Source: Chloroflexota bacterium (GTDB taxonomy: Bacteria; Chloroflexota; Dehalococcoidia; SZUA-161; JAUWZY01). Taken from it: 21,714 nt of DNA. Location: the NCBI GenBank assembly GCA_030615045.1, contig JAUWZY010000004.1, positions 1 to 21,714 on the forward strand. The letters are read 5' to 3'. The notes beneath the pieces were generated by a model. It made no database searches, was not told the origin of the DNA, and saw only the letters and a program-made list of their open reading frames with translations. Of the stretch, positions 1 through 8,287 are shown piece by piece; within the stretch, counting starts at the first letter, position 1; every line of letters begins with the position of its first letter. A program made the translations under genes and the position numbers.

Positions 1-81
1 ACCAATACTCGCACTGTTCTTCGCCCCGGTCTCCCGATAACATCGCCTATCATTAGTATTCGCATTTGGCTGCCGAAACCC

Positions 82-1563
82 TTACTTAGCGTGATCCACA
101 GCCCGGGTCTCCCTGATCACGGTCACCTTTACCTGGCCGGGATATTCTAAGGTCTCCTCGATCCTCTTCACGATGTCATGGGCTAATCTGAGCGCGCCGA
201 GGTCATCGACCTCATGAGGCTTGACCAGGATGCGAATCTCGCGACCGGCCTGAATGGCAAAGGATTTCTCCACGCCGGTGAAGCTGTTGGCTATATTCTC
301 CAGAGCCTCAACCCGCTTCAGATAGTGCTCCACTGACTCCCTTCTTGCCCCCGGCCTTGAGCTTGAGATGGCATCGGCTGCGGAGACGATGAGTCCCTCA
401 AGGCTCATGGAATCGGTCTCCCCGTGGTGCTCAGCGATGGCTTGAGCTACTTCGGGGGACTTGCCCAACCTCTTCGCCATGTCAGCGCCGATAAGGGCGT
501 GAGGTCCTTCCACTTCGTGGTCCACTGCCTTGCCAATGTCGTGCAAAAGCCCTGCTGTCTTAGCCACGGCGACATCGGCGCCGATCTCAGAGGCCAGCAT
601 GGCGGCGAGATAGGAGACCTCAAGGCTATGTGTGAGCACATTCTGCCCGTAGCTGAAGCGATATTTGAGTCGGCCCAGAACTTTCACAAGCTCAGGATGG
701 AGTCCGGTAACACCTGCCTTGTAGGCTGCTTGCTCGCCCTCAGCCTGGATGCTGGCATCAACCTCAGCTTTAGCCTTCTCCACCATCTCCTCAATGCGGC
801 CGGGATGGATCCGACCATCCAGGATCAGCTTTTCCAAAGCGATCCTGGCTATCTCGCGGCGAATTGGGTCGAAGCAAGAGAGGCTTACTGCCTCAGGGGT
901 ATCATCCACGATAAGGTCGACGCCAGTGGCGCTCTCCAGGGCTCTTATATTGCGTCCCTCACGTCTGATGAGCTGTTCCTTCATCTCGTCGTTGGGCAGA
1001 GAGACCACTGTGACCGTGGTCTCGGAAGCGACATCGCTGGCGCAGCGCTGGATGGCGCCGGCCAGGATCCTGCGCACCCTTTGCTCTGCCTCCTCCCTCA
1101 TCTGGGCCTCAACCTGGCGCATTCGCCGCGCCAAATCATCATGAACCTCACTCTCGACCGCATTTAGCAGGAATTCTTTGGCTTCGGCACTGGACATGCC
1201 GGAGATGAGCTCAAGCTGCTGGAGCTCCCTCCTCTTGAGCTCCTCGATGCTGGAGCGGGTATTCTCTATCTCCTTTTCTCTCGAGGTTAGGGCATGATCG
1301 CGGCGTTCCATGAGCTCAATCTTGCGCTCCAGGCTCTCCTCCTTCTGGCCGAGGCGTCTCTCCTGGCGCTGCAGCTCAGAGCGGCGCTGTCGCGCCTCGG
1401 CCTCGGCCTCAGATCTGAGCTTAACCGCCTCTTCCTTGGCCTGGAGAAGGGTTTCCTTTTCCTTGGCTTTAGCTTCTTCGAGGATCGCGGTGGCCTCCTT
1501 CGCTGCCGAGCGGATCTTTCCCCCGGTAAAGAAATTGATCAATTTCTGCAATGCTTGCCTCAT
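82..1563 (-). CDS. rny: Ribonuclease Y without a membrane anchor
   Basis: Endoribonuclease expected to start mRNA decay. The 493-aa protein shows the family layout: a long charged coiled coil (about residues 20-175), a KH RNA-binding domain (about 180-270, with the segment REGRNIRALE), and an HD phosphohydrolase domain (about 310-400) with the metal-binding HD in GLLHDIGKAVDHE and a later EHHGE. The C-terminal RNase Y domain runs to IEETLEYPGQVKVTVIRE. The ATG overlaps the recX stop as ATGA, which fixes the start. Family members usually begin with a transmembrane helix. Here the N-terminus (MRQALQKLINFFTGGK) is at most amphipathic, so the enzyme may be soluble or only peripherally attached. 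It ends with TAA and is probably transcribed with recA and recX. Confidence 0.95.
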   Translation of the reverse strand: MRQALQKLINFFTGGKIRSAAKEATAILEEAKAKEKETLLQAKEEAVKLRSEAEAEARQRRSELQRQERRLGQKEESLERKIELMERRDHALTSREKEIENTRSSIEELKRRELQQLELISGMSSAEAKEFLLNAVESEVHDDLARRMRQVEAQMREEAEQRVRRILAGAIQRCASDVASETTVTVVSLPNDEMKEQLIRREGRNIRALESATGVDLIVDDTPEAVSLSCFDPIRREIARIALEKLILDGRIHPGRIEEMVEKAKAEVDASIQAEGEQAAYKAGVTGLHPELVKVLGRLKYRFSYGQNVLTHSLEVSYLAAMLASEIGADVAVAKTAGLLHDIGKAVDHEVEGPHALIGADMAKRLGKSPEVAQAIAEHHGETDSMSLEGLIVSAADAISSSRPGARRESVEHYLKRVEALENIANSFTGVEKSFAIQAGREIRILVKPHEVDDLGALRLAHDIVKRIEETLEYPGQVKVTVIRETRAVDHAK

Positions 1564-2057
1564 TTTCCCACCTCTTTCCAGGCTCGGTCGATGGTGTGCC
1601 TTATGATCTCATAGTTGAAGCCACGGCGACGGAGGAAGGCACCCAGCTTTCGGCAAAAATCGGGATAAGCCAATCCCTCGGCATGGCGGAGCTTTCTCTG
1701 CGCCGCCTCATAAGCATGTAATTCATCATCAAGCCCTGCCGTGACCTCGGAGATGGTTTCAGCGGCCACCCCCTTGCTCCTGAGTTCCTGTTCTATGAGT
1801 CGGCGGCTACGGGGGCTAAAGGCCTCCCGATTGTTGCGCCAAAACTGGGCGAAGGCCACATCATCCACCAGATGCTGCTCCTTCAGCTTGGTCAGGACAC
1901 GGGTGATGGTCTCACTGTCGAAGCCGCGGCGGCTGAGCCTGAATCTCAATTCCGCCTCGCTTCTGGGGCGAAAACCCAGATAGCGAAGGGCAGCATCCAT
2001 AGAGCGCTGAGACTCATCCCTTTCCGCGGCCACGGTCTTCATCATGCACCAAACCAA
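1560..2057 (-). CDS. recX: RecX regulatory protein
   Basis: RecX family modulator that binds RecA filaments and restrains recombinase activity. The protein is about 160 aa with three-helix RecX repeats: the first near ALRYLGFRPRSEAELRFRLSRRG, a second near LVDDVAFAQFWRNNR and a third around LAYPDFCRKLGAFLRRRGF. It lies directly downstream of recA (39-bp gap), the classical arrangement, and its TGA overlaps the rny ATG. The coordinates use a TTG start. In-frame ATG codons begin at 2045 and 2042 on the minus strand and are equally plausible, because none of the candidates has a clear Shine-Dalgarno sequence. Translation may depend on coupling with recA. Confidence 0.92.
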   Translation of the reverse strand: MVWCMMKTVAAERDESQRSMDAALRYLGFRPRSEAELRFRLSRRGFDSETITRVLTKLKEQHLVDDVAFAQFWRNNREAFSPRSRRLIEQELRSKGVAAETISEVTAGLDDELHAYEAAQRKLRHAEGLAYPDFCRKLGAFLRRRGFNYEIIRHTIDRAWKEVGK

Positions 2058-2096
2058 TGGGCAGCTTTGTCATATATGATGCAGCCGAGGAGGGGC

Positions 2097-3131
2097 TTAC
2101 TCTGAGGGCAGGGTTTCAATGTCGGGGGAATAGGAAGCCTGGGAGTTCATAGCACCGGCTCTAATCTGCTGTTCTATCTGTTGACTCAAGTCCTGATGTT
2201 GGCACAGGAACTCCCTGGCGGCCTCACGCCCTTGTCCCAGGCGGGTCTCGCCAAGCGAGAAAAAGGCGCCGCTCTTCTTCACCAACCCCATAGCCACCCC
2301 GAGGTCAAGGAGGTCACCCTCCTTGCTGATGCCCTGGCCGAAAATGATGTCGAACTCTGCTGAGTGGAAGGGTGGGGCTACCTTGTTTTTAACCACCTTG
2401 GCTCTGACCCGAGTGCCCACAATCTCAGCACCCCGCTTGATGTTCTCCACCCTTCTCAAGTCGATCCTTACCGAGCTATAGAACTTAAGGGCTCTTCCTC
2501 CCGGTGTGATCTCAGGATTACCGAAGATGATGCCAACGCGTTCCCGAAGTTGATTGACGAACACCACCGACGTTCGCGACTTACTTATCGCTGCCGTCAA
2601 CTTTCTCAGTGCTTGGGACATGAGTCGAGCCTGAAGCCCGACATGGGCATCGCCCATCTCTCCCTCGATCTCAGCCCGCGGGACCAAGGCAGCTACACTG
2701 TCGATGATCACCACATCCACTGCCCCGCTTCGAACCAGGGCCTCGGTGATCTCCAATGCCTGCTCCCCGGTATCGGGCTGGGAGATGAGGAGCTCATCGA
2801 TCTTGACGCCGCAGGCGACAGCATAGCTGACGTCTAAGACATGTTCCACATCGATATATGCCGCCATCCCGCCGCGCTTTTGGGCTTCTGCGATGATATG
2901 CTGGGCTAAGGTTGATTTCCCTGCCGCCTCAGCACCGAAGATCTCGGTTACCCGACCCCGGGGGATGCCGCCGATGCCGAGAGCAAGATCCAGTGTAATA
3001 GAGCCGGTGGGGATGGACTCCACTGTCATCCTGGCCTGGGCTTCCCCCAACCTCATGATCGCGCCGTGGCCGAATCGCTTTTCAATTTGGCCAATGGCTA
3101 GATCCAAAGCCTTCTCCCTGTCTGTGCTCAT
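2097..3131 (-). CDS. recA: RecA recombinase
   Basis: ATP-dependent DNA strand-exchange protein and SOS co-protease. At 344 aa it has family length. Visible landmarks are the Walker A region GAEAAGKST (usual form GPESSGKTT), Walker B VVIIDSVAALVP, the L1/L2 region with NQLRERVGIIFGNPEITPGGRALKFY, and SQPDTGEQALEI. The usually near-invariant segment DAEHALDPxYA reads DVEHVLDVSYA, an unusual set of changes, though no catalytic residue is obviously lost. The ATG at 3131 follows AGAAGGGGA, an acceptable ribosome-binding site. It is the first gene of the recA-recX-rny unit, with a promoter-like sequence just upstream. No recognised LexA box was seen. Confidence 0.96.
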   Translation of the reverse strand: MSTDREKALDLAIGQIEKRFGHGAIMRLGEAQARMTVESIPTGSITLDLALGIGGIPRGRVTEIFGAEAAGKSTLAQHIIAEAQKRGGMAAYIDVEHVLDVSYAVACGVKIDELLISQPDTGEQALEITEALVRSGAVDVVIIDSVAALVPRAEIEGEMGDAHVGLQARLMSQALRKLTAAISKSRTSVVFVNQLRERVGIIFGNPEITPGGRALKFYSSVRIDLRRVENIKRGAEIVGTRVRAKVVKNKVAPPFHSAEFDIIFGQGISKEGDLLDLGVAMGLVKKSGAFFSLGETRLGQGREAAREFLCQHQDLSQQIEQQIRAGAMNSQASYSPDIETLPSE

Positions 3132-3166
3132 TCCCCTTCTCTGGAAAACTGCACCAATATAACCTT

Positions 3167-3198
3167 ATTATAATAGCATACTTCGGCTCCAAGCACAA
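3167..3198 (-). promoter_or_regulatory. Putative sigma70-type promoter of recA
   Basis: On the minus strand upstream of recA, a TATTAT hexamer (3170-3175), overlapping a perfect TATAAT (3167-3172), lies 17 bp after a weak -35-like TTGTGC (3193-3198). The -10 is convincing and the -35 is poor. It sits in the gap between the acetyltransferase stop and recA, about 35-45 bp from the recA ATG, and would drive recA-recX-rny. Confidence 0.45.
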
Positions 3199-3202
3199 GG
3201 GG

Positions 3203-3838
3203 TTAAGGATTTTGCCGACCCCATCTCTCGGCATGGGCTTGCTTGAGCCTCTGGAATTGCCCTTCAAATGAAGCCGATGTGATCTTCTCTGTGGTCATGA
3301 GCAGGGCATCCTCCCCGGTATCGTAATAGTAGCCACGACGGATCCCGATCTCGGTGAAGCCGTATTTTGTATATAGTGCCTGTGCCGCTACATTAGCGAG
3401 ACGAACCTCTAAGGTGATAAACTGAGCGTTCCTCTCCCTGGCGAGCTCGATAGCTGAGATCAGTAAAAGCGCACCCAGCCCCAGCCGCTGGTAGGTTTCG
3501 CGGACAGCGATGGTGGTGAGATGAGCCTCATCGCTCATGAACCAAAGCCCGGCATAGCCCACAACCCACTGGTTATCGATTGCTTGCTCTTCGCTTTTGC
3601 TGAACAAGCGCTGAACACGGGATATCAGCGCATCAAGCCGGGAACCGCCTTTTGCGGCATTTTCGGGTAACGGGACACAGGCTACGAAGTAGCGAGCCGT
3701 TCGGTTAAAAAGGAGCTCATATCTGAAATTGGTGGCAGACCAGGGGGCGGGGAAAGATTCGCGCTCGATCTGGACCACTTGGCTGATATCCTCAAGCCTC
3801 ATGGGGCGAATAATGTAAGCCATGCCCTTTAATCCCAT
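3203..3838 (-). CDS. RimI-like GNAT N-acetyltransferase
   Basis: GCN5-related acetyltransferase, probably of the RimI type that acetylates protein N-termini using acetyl-CoA. The typical start is seen (IIRPMRLEDISQVVQIERESFPAPW), followed by the acetyl-CoA-binding strand-loop (TIAVRETYQRLGLGALLL) and the C-terminal RimI signature (LEVRLANVAAQALYTKYGFTEIGIRRGYY). The protein is longer than typical RimI (about 150 aa) because of a roughly 35-residue insert in the middle (PLPENAAKGG to AIDNQW) and a 25-residue C-terminal tail. The start chosen is ATG at 3838; ATG at 3823, preceded by AAAGGGC, is equally possible. The frame is open to 3898 but that would run into the divergent gene. The substrate is not visible from sequence. 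Confidence 0.85.
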   Translation of the reverse strand: MGLKGMAYIIRPMRLEDISQVVQIERESFPAPWSATNFRYELLFNRTARYFVACVPLPENAAKGGSRLDALISRVQRLFSKSEEQAIDNQWVVGYAGLWFMSDEAHLTTIAVRETYQRLGLGALLLISAIELARERNAQFITLEVRLANVAAQALYTKYGFTEIGIRRGYYYDTGEDALLMTTEKITSASFEGQFQRLKQAHAERWGRQNP

Positions 3839-3865
3839 TTTTGTTACATTATATGGGGTGAGGAA
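3839..3865. promoter_or_regulatory. Very short divergent intergenic region
   Basis: Only 27 bp separate the acetyltransferase ATG (minus strand) from the next ATG (plus strand). The gap contains an AT-rich TTACATTATAT block and, on the plus strand, the ribosome-binding sequence GGGGTGAGGAA directly before the 3866 ATG. Promoters for the two genes must overlap each other or extend into the opposite gene, or the minus gene may start at 3823 to make room. Confidence 0.35.
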
Positions 3866-4465
3866 ATGGCTGGCAAGGCGAGAAGAAGACTGTGGCACCT
3901 CATTGGTGGTTCATTATTCCCTATATTGGCTTTCTTTGTTTCTGAGCCGACGCTGCTCATCGCCCTATCTGCGGTGACCTTTGCTTTCCTCATCATGGAA
4001 TCCATTAGACTCCTTTCCTCCCGAGCCAATGAGCTTTTTTCCCGCTATTTTCACGGGATGCTCAAGGGGGAGGAGAGGTGGCGACCCACGGGCAGCAGCT
4101 ACCTCCTCGTTGCCTCGGTTCTCGCCTTCCTGCTATTTGACCGGGATGTCGCCATTGCCTGCCTTCTCTTCCTCGCCGTAGGAGACCCGATGGCGGCGAC
4201 TTTCGGGGAGGGGCTCAGGTCAAGGAGGGCCTTTGGCTGGGGTTGGCAGGGATGGGGTTGGCGAGGTGGCCTTGCTTGCTTCTTGAGCTGTGTTGTTATC
4301 GGCATGGTGCTGATCCAGATAGGACTCGACATAAGCCCTCTTCTGATTGTGGTCGGTGCCGCAGCGGCGGCCCTGATCACGCTTTTGCCTTGGCCCATAG
4401 ATGACAACCTGATCATACCTTTATTTAGCGGTGGTGTCATGACCTTGATCATTGCTTGTGGTTGA
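3866..4465 (+). CDS. CTP-dependent dolichol/phytol kinase-like membrane protein
   Basis: Integral membrane protein of the SEC59/VTE5 (CTP-dependent lipid kinase or cytidylyltransferase-like) family. Its 199 aa show family hallmarks: RRRLWHLIGGSLFP at the N-terminus, a charged ESIRL segment after the second hydrophobic helix, a PTGSSYLL stretch, and the nucleotide-binding VGDPMAATFGEGLRSRR. About five to six transmembrane helices are visible. Family members phosphorylate polyprenols, phytol or diacylglycerol with CTP; the substrate here is unknown. The ATG at 3866 follows GGGGTGAGGAA, a strong ribosome-binding site. The stop overlaps the -35 of the promoter for the next gene. Confidence 0.75.
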   Translation: MAGKARRRLWHLIGGSLFPILAFFVSEPTLLIALSAVTFAFLIMESIRLLSSRANELFSRYFHGMLKGEERWRPTGSSYLLVASVLAFLLFDRDVAIACLLFLAVGDPMAATFGEGLRSRRAFGWGWQGWGWRGGLACFLSCVVIGMVLIQIGLDISPLLIVVGAAAAALITLLPWPIDDNLIIPLFSGGVMTLIIACG

Positions 4466-4490
4466 CCTATTGCATTTTTCTATTTATACT
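4462..4490 (+). promoter_or_regulatory. Sigma70-type promoter for the radical SAM operon
   Basis: TTGACC (4462-4467) and TATACT (4485-4490) are each one base from consensus and are separated by exactly 17 bp. Transcription would begin near 4496-4498, giving a leader of about 15 nt that carries the strong Shine-Dalgarno AGGGGGTG before ATG 4513. The -35 overlaps the stop codon of the preceding gene. This promoter could drive much of the run of closely spaced genes up to etfA. Confidence 0.6.
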
Positions 4491-4512
4491 AATTAATATT
4501 TAGGGGGTGATA

Positions 4513-5973
4513 ATGGCCTTTAGACAAAGAGTTAAAAAGAAGATGGCTGAGAATCTGCTGGCCCCAGCGTTGCTGGTTCTCAGTCATTCCCCAGAGGGAA
4601 GCTATCGACTTTTGGCTAAGGGCTTTGATAAGATTGCCGTCACCGAGCAGCATAAGATGATTGCCTCTTGGCTCTGCAACTGGGTTGCCGAGGGCAATCC
4701 TGGCGCCCCTTGGTTGGCTAAGGTGTTGCGGCAACTTCATCCTAATGTGCGCAAAAATTATATCGCCAAGACCATAGTGGACATCTTCTTCCGCAGCCCT
4801 GAGTCCTTTGCCAAATATAAGCAAGAGCACGGCTTCCGACCTCCTTCGGTAATGATGATTTCCCCCACTATGCGCTGCAATTACCGCTGTGAAGGCTGCT
4901 ATGCCGCGAATTATGCCACGGATGACGACTTATCGCCGGAGCTCTTCGATCGCGTGCTCGATGAAGCCAAGGAACTCACTACTAAGTTCTGCGTCGTCCT
5001 CGGTGGCGAGCCCTTTATTTATAAGCCGCTTCTCGATATCTTCGAGAGGCATAGAGATGTCCCCTTCCAGGTATATACTAACGGGGCCTTAATCGATGAG
5101 AAGATGGCAAACAAGCTGGCCAAGCTGGGCAATGTCGCCCCTCAGATAAGCATCGAGGGGTTTAGGGAGCAGACGGATGCCAGAAGGGGCCGAGGTGCCT
5201 TCGATCGGGCAATTAAGGCTATGGATAATCTGAGACAGGCTGGCTGTGTCTTCGCCTTCAGCGCTATGGTCAACAGGGACAATGTCGATGTCTTGACCAG
5301 CGATGAGTTCATCGATTTCATGATCGAGAAGGGATGCCTTTATGGTTGGTACTTCCTCTACATGCCGATAGGAGAAGGAGCAAATCTCGATGCCATGCCC
5401 ACCCCGGAGCAAAGAAATCAGCTCCGTATCGCTGGCAAGCGCTTCCGGGAGACCAAGCCGATTCTGATCGCCGATTTCTGGAATGACGCCACGCTTACTG
5501 CTGGCTGCATCAGCGGCGGACGCTCCTATTTCCATATCAATCATAAAGGGGATGTCGAGCCCTGCATCTTTGTCCACTTCGCCACCGATAATATCAAAGA
5601 TGTTCCTTTAGTAGACGCATTGAATTCCCCATTCTTCAAGGGGCTGAGGAGGATGCAGCCTTTCTGCTATAATACTCTGCGTCCCTGTCCTATAATCGAC
5701 CACCCTAAGCTGATGCGGATGGCAATCAAGAAACATGGTGCTTATCCCACCCATAAGGGGGCGGAATGCCTTTTAACTGGCGAGATCGCTGCTGGCCTCG
5801 ATCGCTATGCTCAGGAGGTCAAGGAGCTTTTCGATCCCGTTTGGGATCGGGAATATGCTCAGTGGGCGGAAAAATGGACGGCGGGCATGGATTTCCCTGC
5901 AGGCCGGATTGATGCCAGGAAGGCAGGCTATCGGTTGAGTAGAGAGAAGGAGAAAGCTCCAATCACAAGATAA
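4513..5973 (+). CDS. Radical SAM protein with SPASM-like C-terminus
   Basis: Predicted iron-sulfur enzyme that cleaves S-adenosylmethionine to start radical chemistry; substrate unknown. The CX3CX2C motif (MRCNYRCEGCYA, Cys122, Cys126 and Cys129) binds the [4Fe-4S] cluster, and VVLGGEPF is the GGE-type SAM-binding motif. Further cysteines in TAGCISGGRSYFHINHKGDVEPC and in FCYNTLRPCP suggest an auxiliary cluster as in SPASM proteins. About 110 residues of helical sequence precede the radical SAM core. The start is ATG 4513 rather than GTG 4507, because AGGGGGTG lies at the right distance only for the ATG. It is followed closely by an HgdC-type activase, another Fe-S protein, and the two may work together. 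Confidence 0.85.
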   Translation: MAFRQRVKKKMAENLLAPALLVLSHSPEGSYRLLAKGFDKIAVTEQHKMIASWLCNWVAEGNPGAPWLAKVLRQLHPNVRKNYIAKTIVDIFFRSPESFAKYKQEHGFRPPSVMMISPTMRCNYRCEGCYAANYATDDDLSPELFDRVLDEAKELTTKFCVVLGGEPFIYKPLLDIFERHRDVPFQVYTNGALIDEKMANKLAKLGNVAPQISIEGFREQTDARRGRGAFDRAIKAMDNLRQAGCVFAFSAMVNRDNVDVLTSDEFIDFMIEKGCLYGWYFLYMPIGEGANLDAMPTPEQRNQLRIAGKRFRETKPILIADFWNDATLTAGCISGGRSYFHINHKGDVEPCIFVHFATDNIKDVPLVDALNSPFFKGLRRMQPFCYNTLRPCPIIDHPKLMRMAIKKHGAYPTHKGAECLLTGEIAAGLDRYAQEVKELFDPVWDREYAQWAEKWTAGMDFPAGRIDARKAGYRLSREKEKAPITR

Positions 5974-5999
5974 TCTAAGGGAAATGGCAAGGCCTGAAT

Positions 6000-6971
6000 A
6001 TGGATATCTACCTCGGCATCGATATCGGCTCGGTAACCACTAAGGTTGCCGCTTTGGCTGGCGATGGAGAGCTCATTGCCTCGAATTATCTTAGGACCCA
6101 GGGCAAGCCTATTGCCATGGTGCAGCAGGGGCTCAGGGACATCGCCCGGCGCCTGCCACCGGGCAGCGTGATTCGCGGGGTGGGCACCACGGGAAGCGCT
6201 CGCTATTTGGGCGGTGTAATCGTGGGCGCCGATGTGGTAAAGAATGAAATCACCGCTCAGGCCATTGCCGCCTTGCAATATGTTCCCGATGCCCAAACCA
6301 TCATCGAGATCGGCGGTCAGGATAGCAAGCTCATCCTCCTCCGCGATGGCGTGGTCACTGACTTCGGCATGAACACTGTTTGCGCTGCTGGCACCGGGAG
6401 CTTTCTCGACCAGCAGGCGCTGCGCCTCGATATGGATATCGAGGCGTTTGGCGAGGGGGCCCTTAAGAGCGAATCCCCGGTGCGTATTGCTGGGCGCTGC
6501 ACCGTCTTCGCCGAGTCCGACATGGTTCACAAGCAACAGATGGGGCATCGCATCGAGGACATCCTTTACGGGCTGTGTCAGGCTTTAGTGCGTAACTATT
6601 TGAATAATGTCGGTTTAGGCAAGGAGATTCTGCCTCCGGTGGTGTTTCAGGGAGGTGTAGCCTTCAACCGGGGCATTGTTAGGGCTTTCGAGGAGACTTT
6701 GGACACCGAACTTATCGTGCCTACACATCATGAGGTGATGGGGGCTATCGGGGTTGGGCTCATGGCTGGGGAGGAGATAAGCCACAATAGCAATAAAACC
6801 AAGTTCAAAGGGTTCGAGGTCAGCGAGGCGGATTATCGCACCTCATCCTTTGAATGTAAGGCTTGTCCCAATATCTGTGAAATCGCTCAGATCTCCTTGA
6901 ATGGCAAGGCCGTTGCTCGGTGGGGTGGGCGCTGTGATCTCTGGGAAAGGACAGCAGGCAGTCAAAAATGA
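6000..6971 (+). CDS. BadF/HgdC-type 2-hydroxyacyl-CoA dehydratase activator ATPase
   Basis: ATPase of the ASKHA fold whose relatives use ATP hydrolysis to drive one electron into 2-hydroxyacyl-CoA dehydratases or benzoyl-CoA reductases. The phosphate-1 motif is YLGIDIGSVTTK. Cys128 (NTVCAAGTG) and Cys167 (AGRCTVFAESDMVHKQQMGH) are the two cysteines that share a [4Fe-4S] cluster at the dimer interface. A C-terminal tail adds Cys286, Cys289, Cys293 and Cys312 (CKACPNIC, GGRCDLWE), a second possible metal site seen in larger activase-related proteins. No dehydratase subunits occur in this window, so the partner is elsewhere or the protein serves the upstream radical SAM enzyme. The stop overlaps the plsX start (ATGA). 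Confidence 0.88.
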   Translation: MDIYLGIDIGSVTTKVAALAGDGELIASNYLRTQGKPIAMVQQGLRDIARRLPPGSVIRGVGTTGSARYLGGVIVGADVVKNEITAQAIAALQYVPDAQTIIEIGGQDSKLILLRDGVVTDFGMNTVCAAGTGSFLDQQALRLDMDIEAFGEGALKSESPVRIAGRCTVFAESDMVHKQQMGHRIEDILYGLCQALVRNYLNNVGLGKEILPPVVFQGGVAFNRGIVRAFEETLDTELIVPTHHEVMGAIGVGLMAGEEISHNSNKTKFKGFEVSEADYRTSSFECKACPNICEIAQISLNGKAVARWGGRCDLWERTAGSQK

Positions 6972-7948
6972 TCAGGATCGCTCTGGATGCTATGGGTGGA
7001 GACCATGCCCCGCGGGAGGTAGTGAAAGGGGCAGCAAAAGCGCTCCGAGAGCATGAGCTGGAGCTTGTTCTTGTTGGCCCGGGTGATATCCTGCCTCGGG
7101 AGTTGAAAAAGTATAAGCCGGACCGCTCCCGGATAAGCATCTATGAGGCTAATGATGTGGTCACCATGGAAGATAACCCGACCTCGGCGATGCGGCGGAA
7201 GAAAGACTCATCCATTGCCGCCGGGATGAACCTGTTGAACAGCGGTCAGGTCTCGGCTTTCGTCTCGGCGGGAAACACCGGGGCGATAGTGATGACAGCG
7301 CTTCTTACCTTAGGGAAACAGGAGGGCATCGAAAGGCCTGCACTGGGCATTGTCCTGCCGGCGCCTTCCGCTTCGGTGCTATTTCTCGATGTCGGCGCCA
7401 ATGCCGATTGCAGGCCTTCTTTCCTGCTGCAGTTTGCCTATATGGGAAGCATATATGTGCAAAGAGCCTATGGCATTGACAACCCTAGGGTTGGGCTGCT
7501 CTCAAGTGGGGAGGAGGCGAGCAAGGGGAATAAGCTGGTTCGGGAAGCCCACCAGCTGCTGAAGGAGAGCGACCTGAACTTTATCGGCAATGTGGAGAGC
7601 AGGGATATCCCCAAGGGGATAGCCGATGTTGTGGTCACTGATGGCTTCACCGGCAATGTGGTAGTCAAGTCTGCTGAGGGTATAGGCGAGATTTTCTTGA
7701 GCCTGTCTAAGCTGAGGGCCACTGACCATCGCTATCGTAGGAGCGTCTCCCTGCTGATGAGGCCGGCTCTAAAAGCAGCGGAGGGGCGGTTATTGGATTA
7801 CAGCGGTCACGGCGTGGCATTGCTTTTAGGGGTCAAGGGGAATGTCATCGTGGCTCATGGCAGGAGCGAAGCCGGGGGGATAAAGAGGGCTATCGCTGTC
7901 GCCAAGCAGGTAGTGGAGCAAGAGGCGCTGGTAGCGTTGGGGTGCTGA
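6968..7948 (+). CDS. plsX: Phosphate acyltransferase PlsX
   Basis: Makes acyl-phosphate from acyl-ACP and phosphate, the first step of the PlsX/PlsY route to phosphatidic acid. The 326-aa protein begins with the signature IRIALDAMGGDHAPREVVKGA and contains SAGNTGA, LFLDVGANADCRP, VGLLSSGEEASKGN and DVVVTDGFTGNVVVKSAEG, all typical of PlsX. It overlaps the activase gene by four bases and precedes trxA by 15 bp. In many bacteria plsX sits with fab genes; here it is among redox genes, so operon membership does not by itself explain its role. Confidence 0.95.
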   Translation: MIRIALDAMGGDHAPREVVKGAAKALREHELELVLVGPGDILPRELKKYKPDRSRISIYEANDVVTMEDNPTSAMRRKKDSSIAAGMNLLNSGQVSAFVSAGNTGAIVMTALLTLGKQEGIERPALGIVLPAPSASVLFLDVGANADCRPSFLLQFAYMGSIYVQRAYGIDNPRVGLLSSGEEASKGNKLVREAHQLLKESDLNFIGNVESRDIPKGIADVVVTDGFTGNVVVKSAEGIGEIFLSLSKLRATDHRYRRSVSLLMRPALKAAEGRLLDYSGHGVALLLGVKGNVIVAHGRSEAGGIKRAIAVAKQVVEQEALVALGC

Positions 7949-7963
7949 TGACAAGGAGGGCTT

Positions 7964-8287
7964 ATGGCGCAGCCAATCGATATCGGCGATGACGATTTTG
8001 AAGGGGTGGTGATCAAAGCCGGGAAGCCGGTTTTGGTCGATTTTTGGGCTCCTTGGTGCGGACCTTGCTTTGTCATCGCTCCTATTGTGGAGGAGCTGGC
8101 CGGAGAGTATGCGGGTCGTGTCGCCTTCGTCAGGCTTAATGTTGATGAGAACCCAAAGATGGCATCACGATATAACATCATGGGCATCCCCACATTGCTC
8201 CTGTTCAAGGACGGGAAGCCATTTCAACAGGTAGTGGGGGTTAGACCTAAACAGGAGCTGAAAAAGACCCTGGATGCCGCTCTGTAA
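7964..8287 (+). CDS. trxA: Thioredoxin
   Basis: Small dithiol-disulfide carrier protein. It has 107 aa, the usual length, with the active site FWAPWCGPC (Cys32, Cys35), the cis-proline segment IMGIPTLLLFKDGK and the VDEN strand. It is preceded by a strong AAGGAGGG ribosome-binding site. Its TAA shares a base with the ATG of the next gene (TAATG). It is the electron acceptor for the reductase encoded two genes downstream. Confidence 0.96.
   Translation: MAQPIDIGDDDFEGVVIKAGKPVLVDFWAPWCGPCFVIAPIVEELAGEYAGRVAFVRLNVDENPKMASRYNIMGIPTLLLFKDGKPFQQVVGVRPKQELKKTLDAAL

Noticed and set aside
1..81. Possible gene end or terminator at the left edge
   Set aside because: No frame with protein character or stable hairpin was found in these 81 bases.
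424..1167. 247-aa plus-strand ORF opposite rny
   Set aside because: It lies wholly antisense to a clear RNase Y gene, has no family features and no ribosome-binding site.
2364..2837. 157-aa plus-strand ORF opposite recA
   Set aside because: Antisense shadow of recA with no recognisable domain.
3132..3202. LexA/SOS box upstream of recA
   Set aside because: No convincing inverted repeat of the GAAC-GTTC type or other known SOS operator is visible in this gap.
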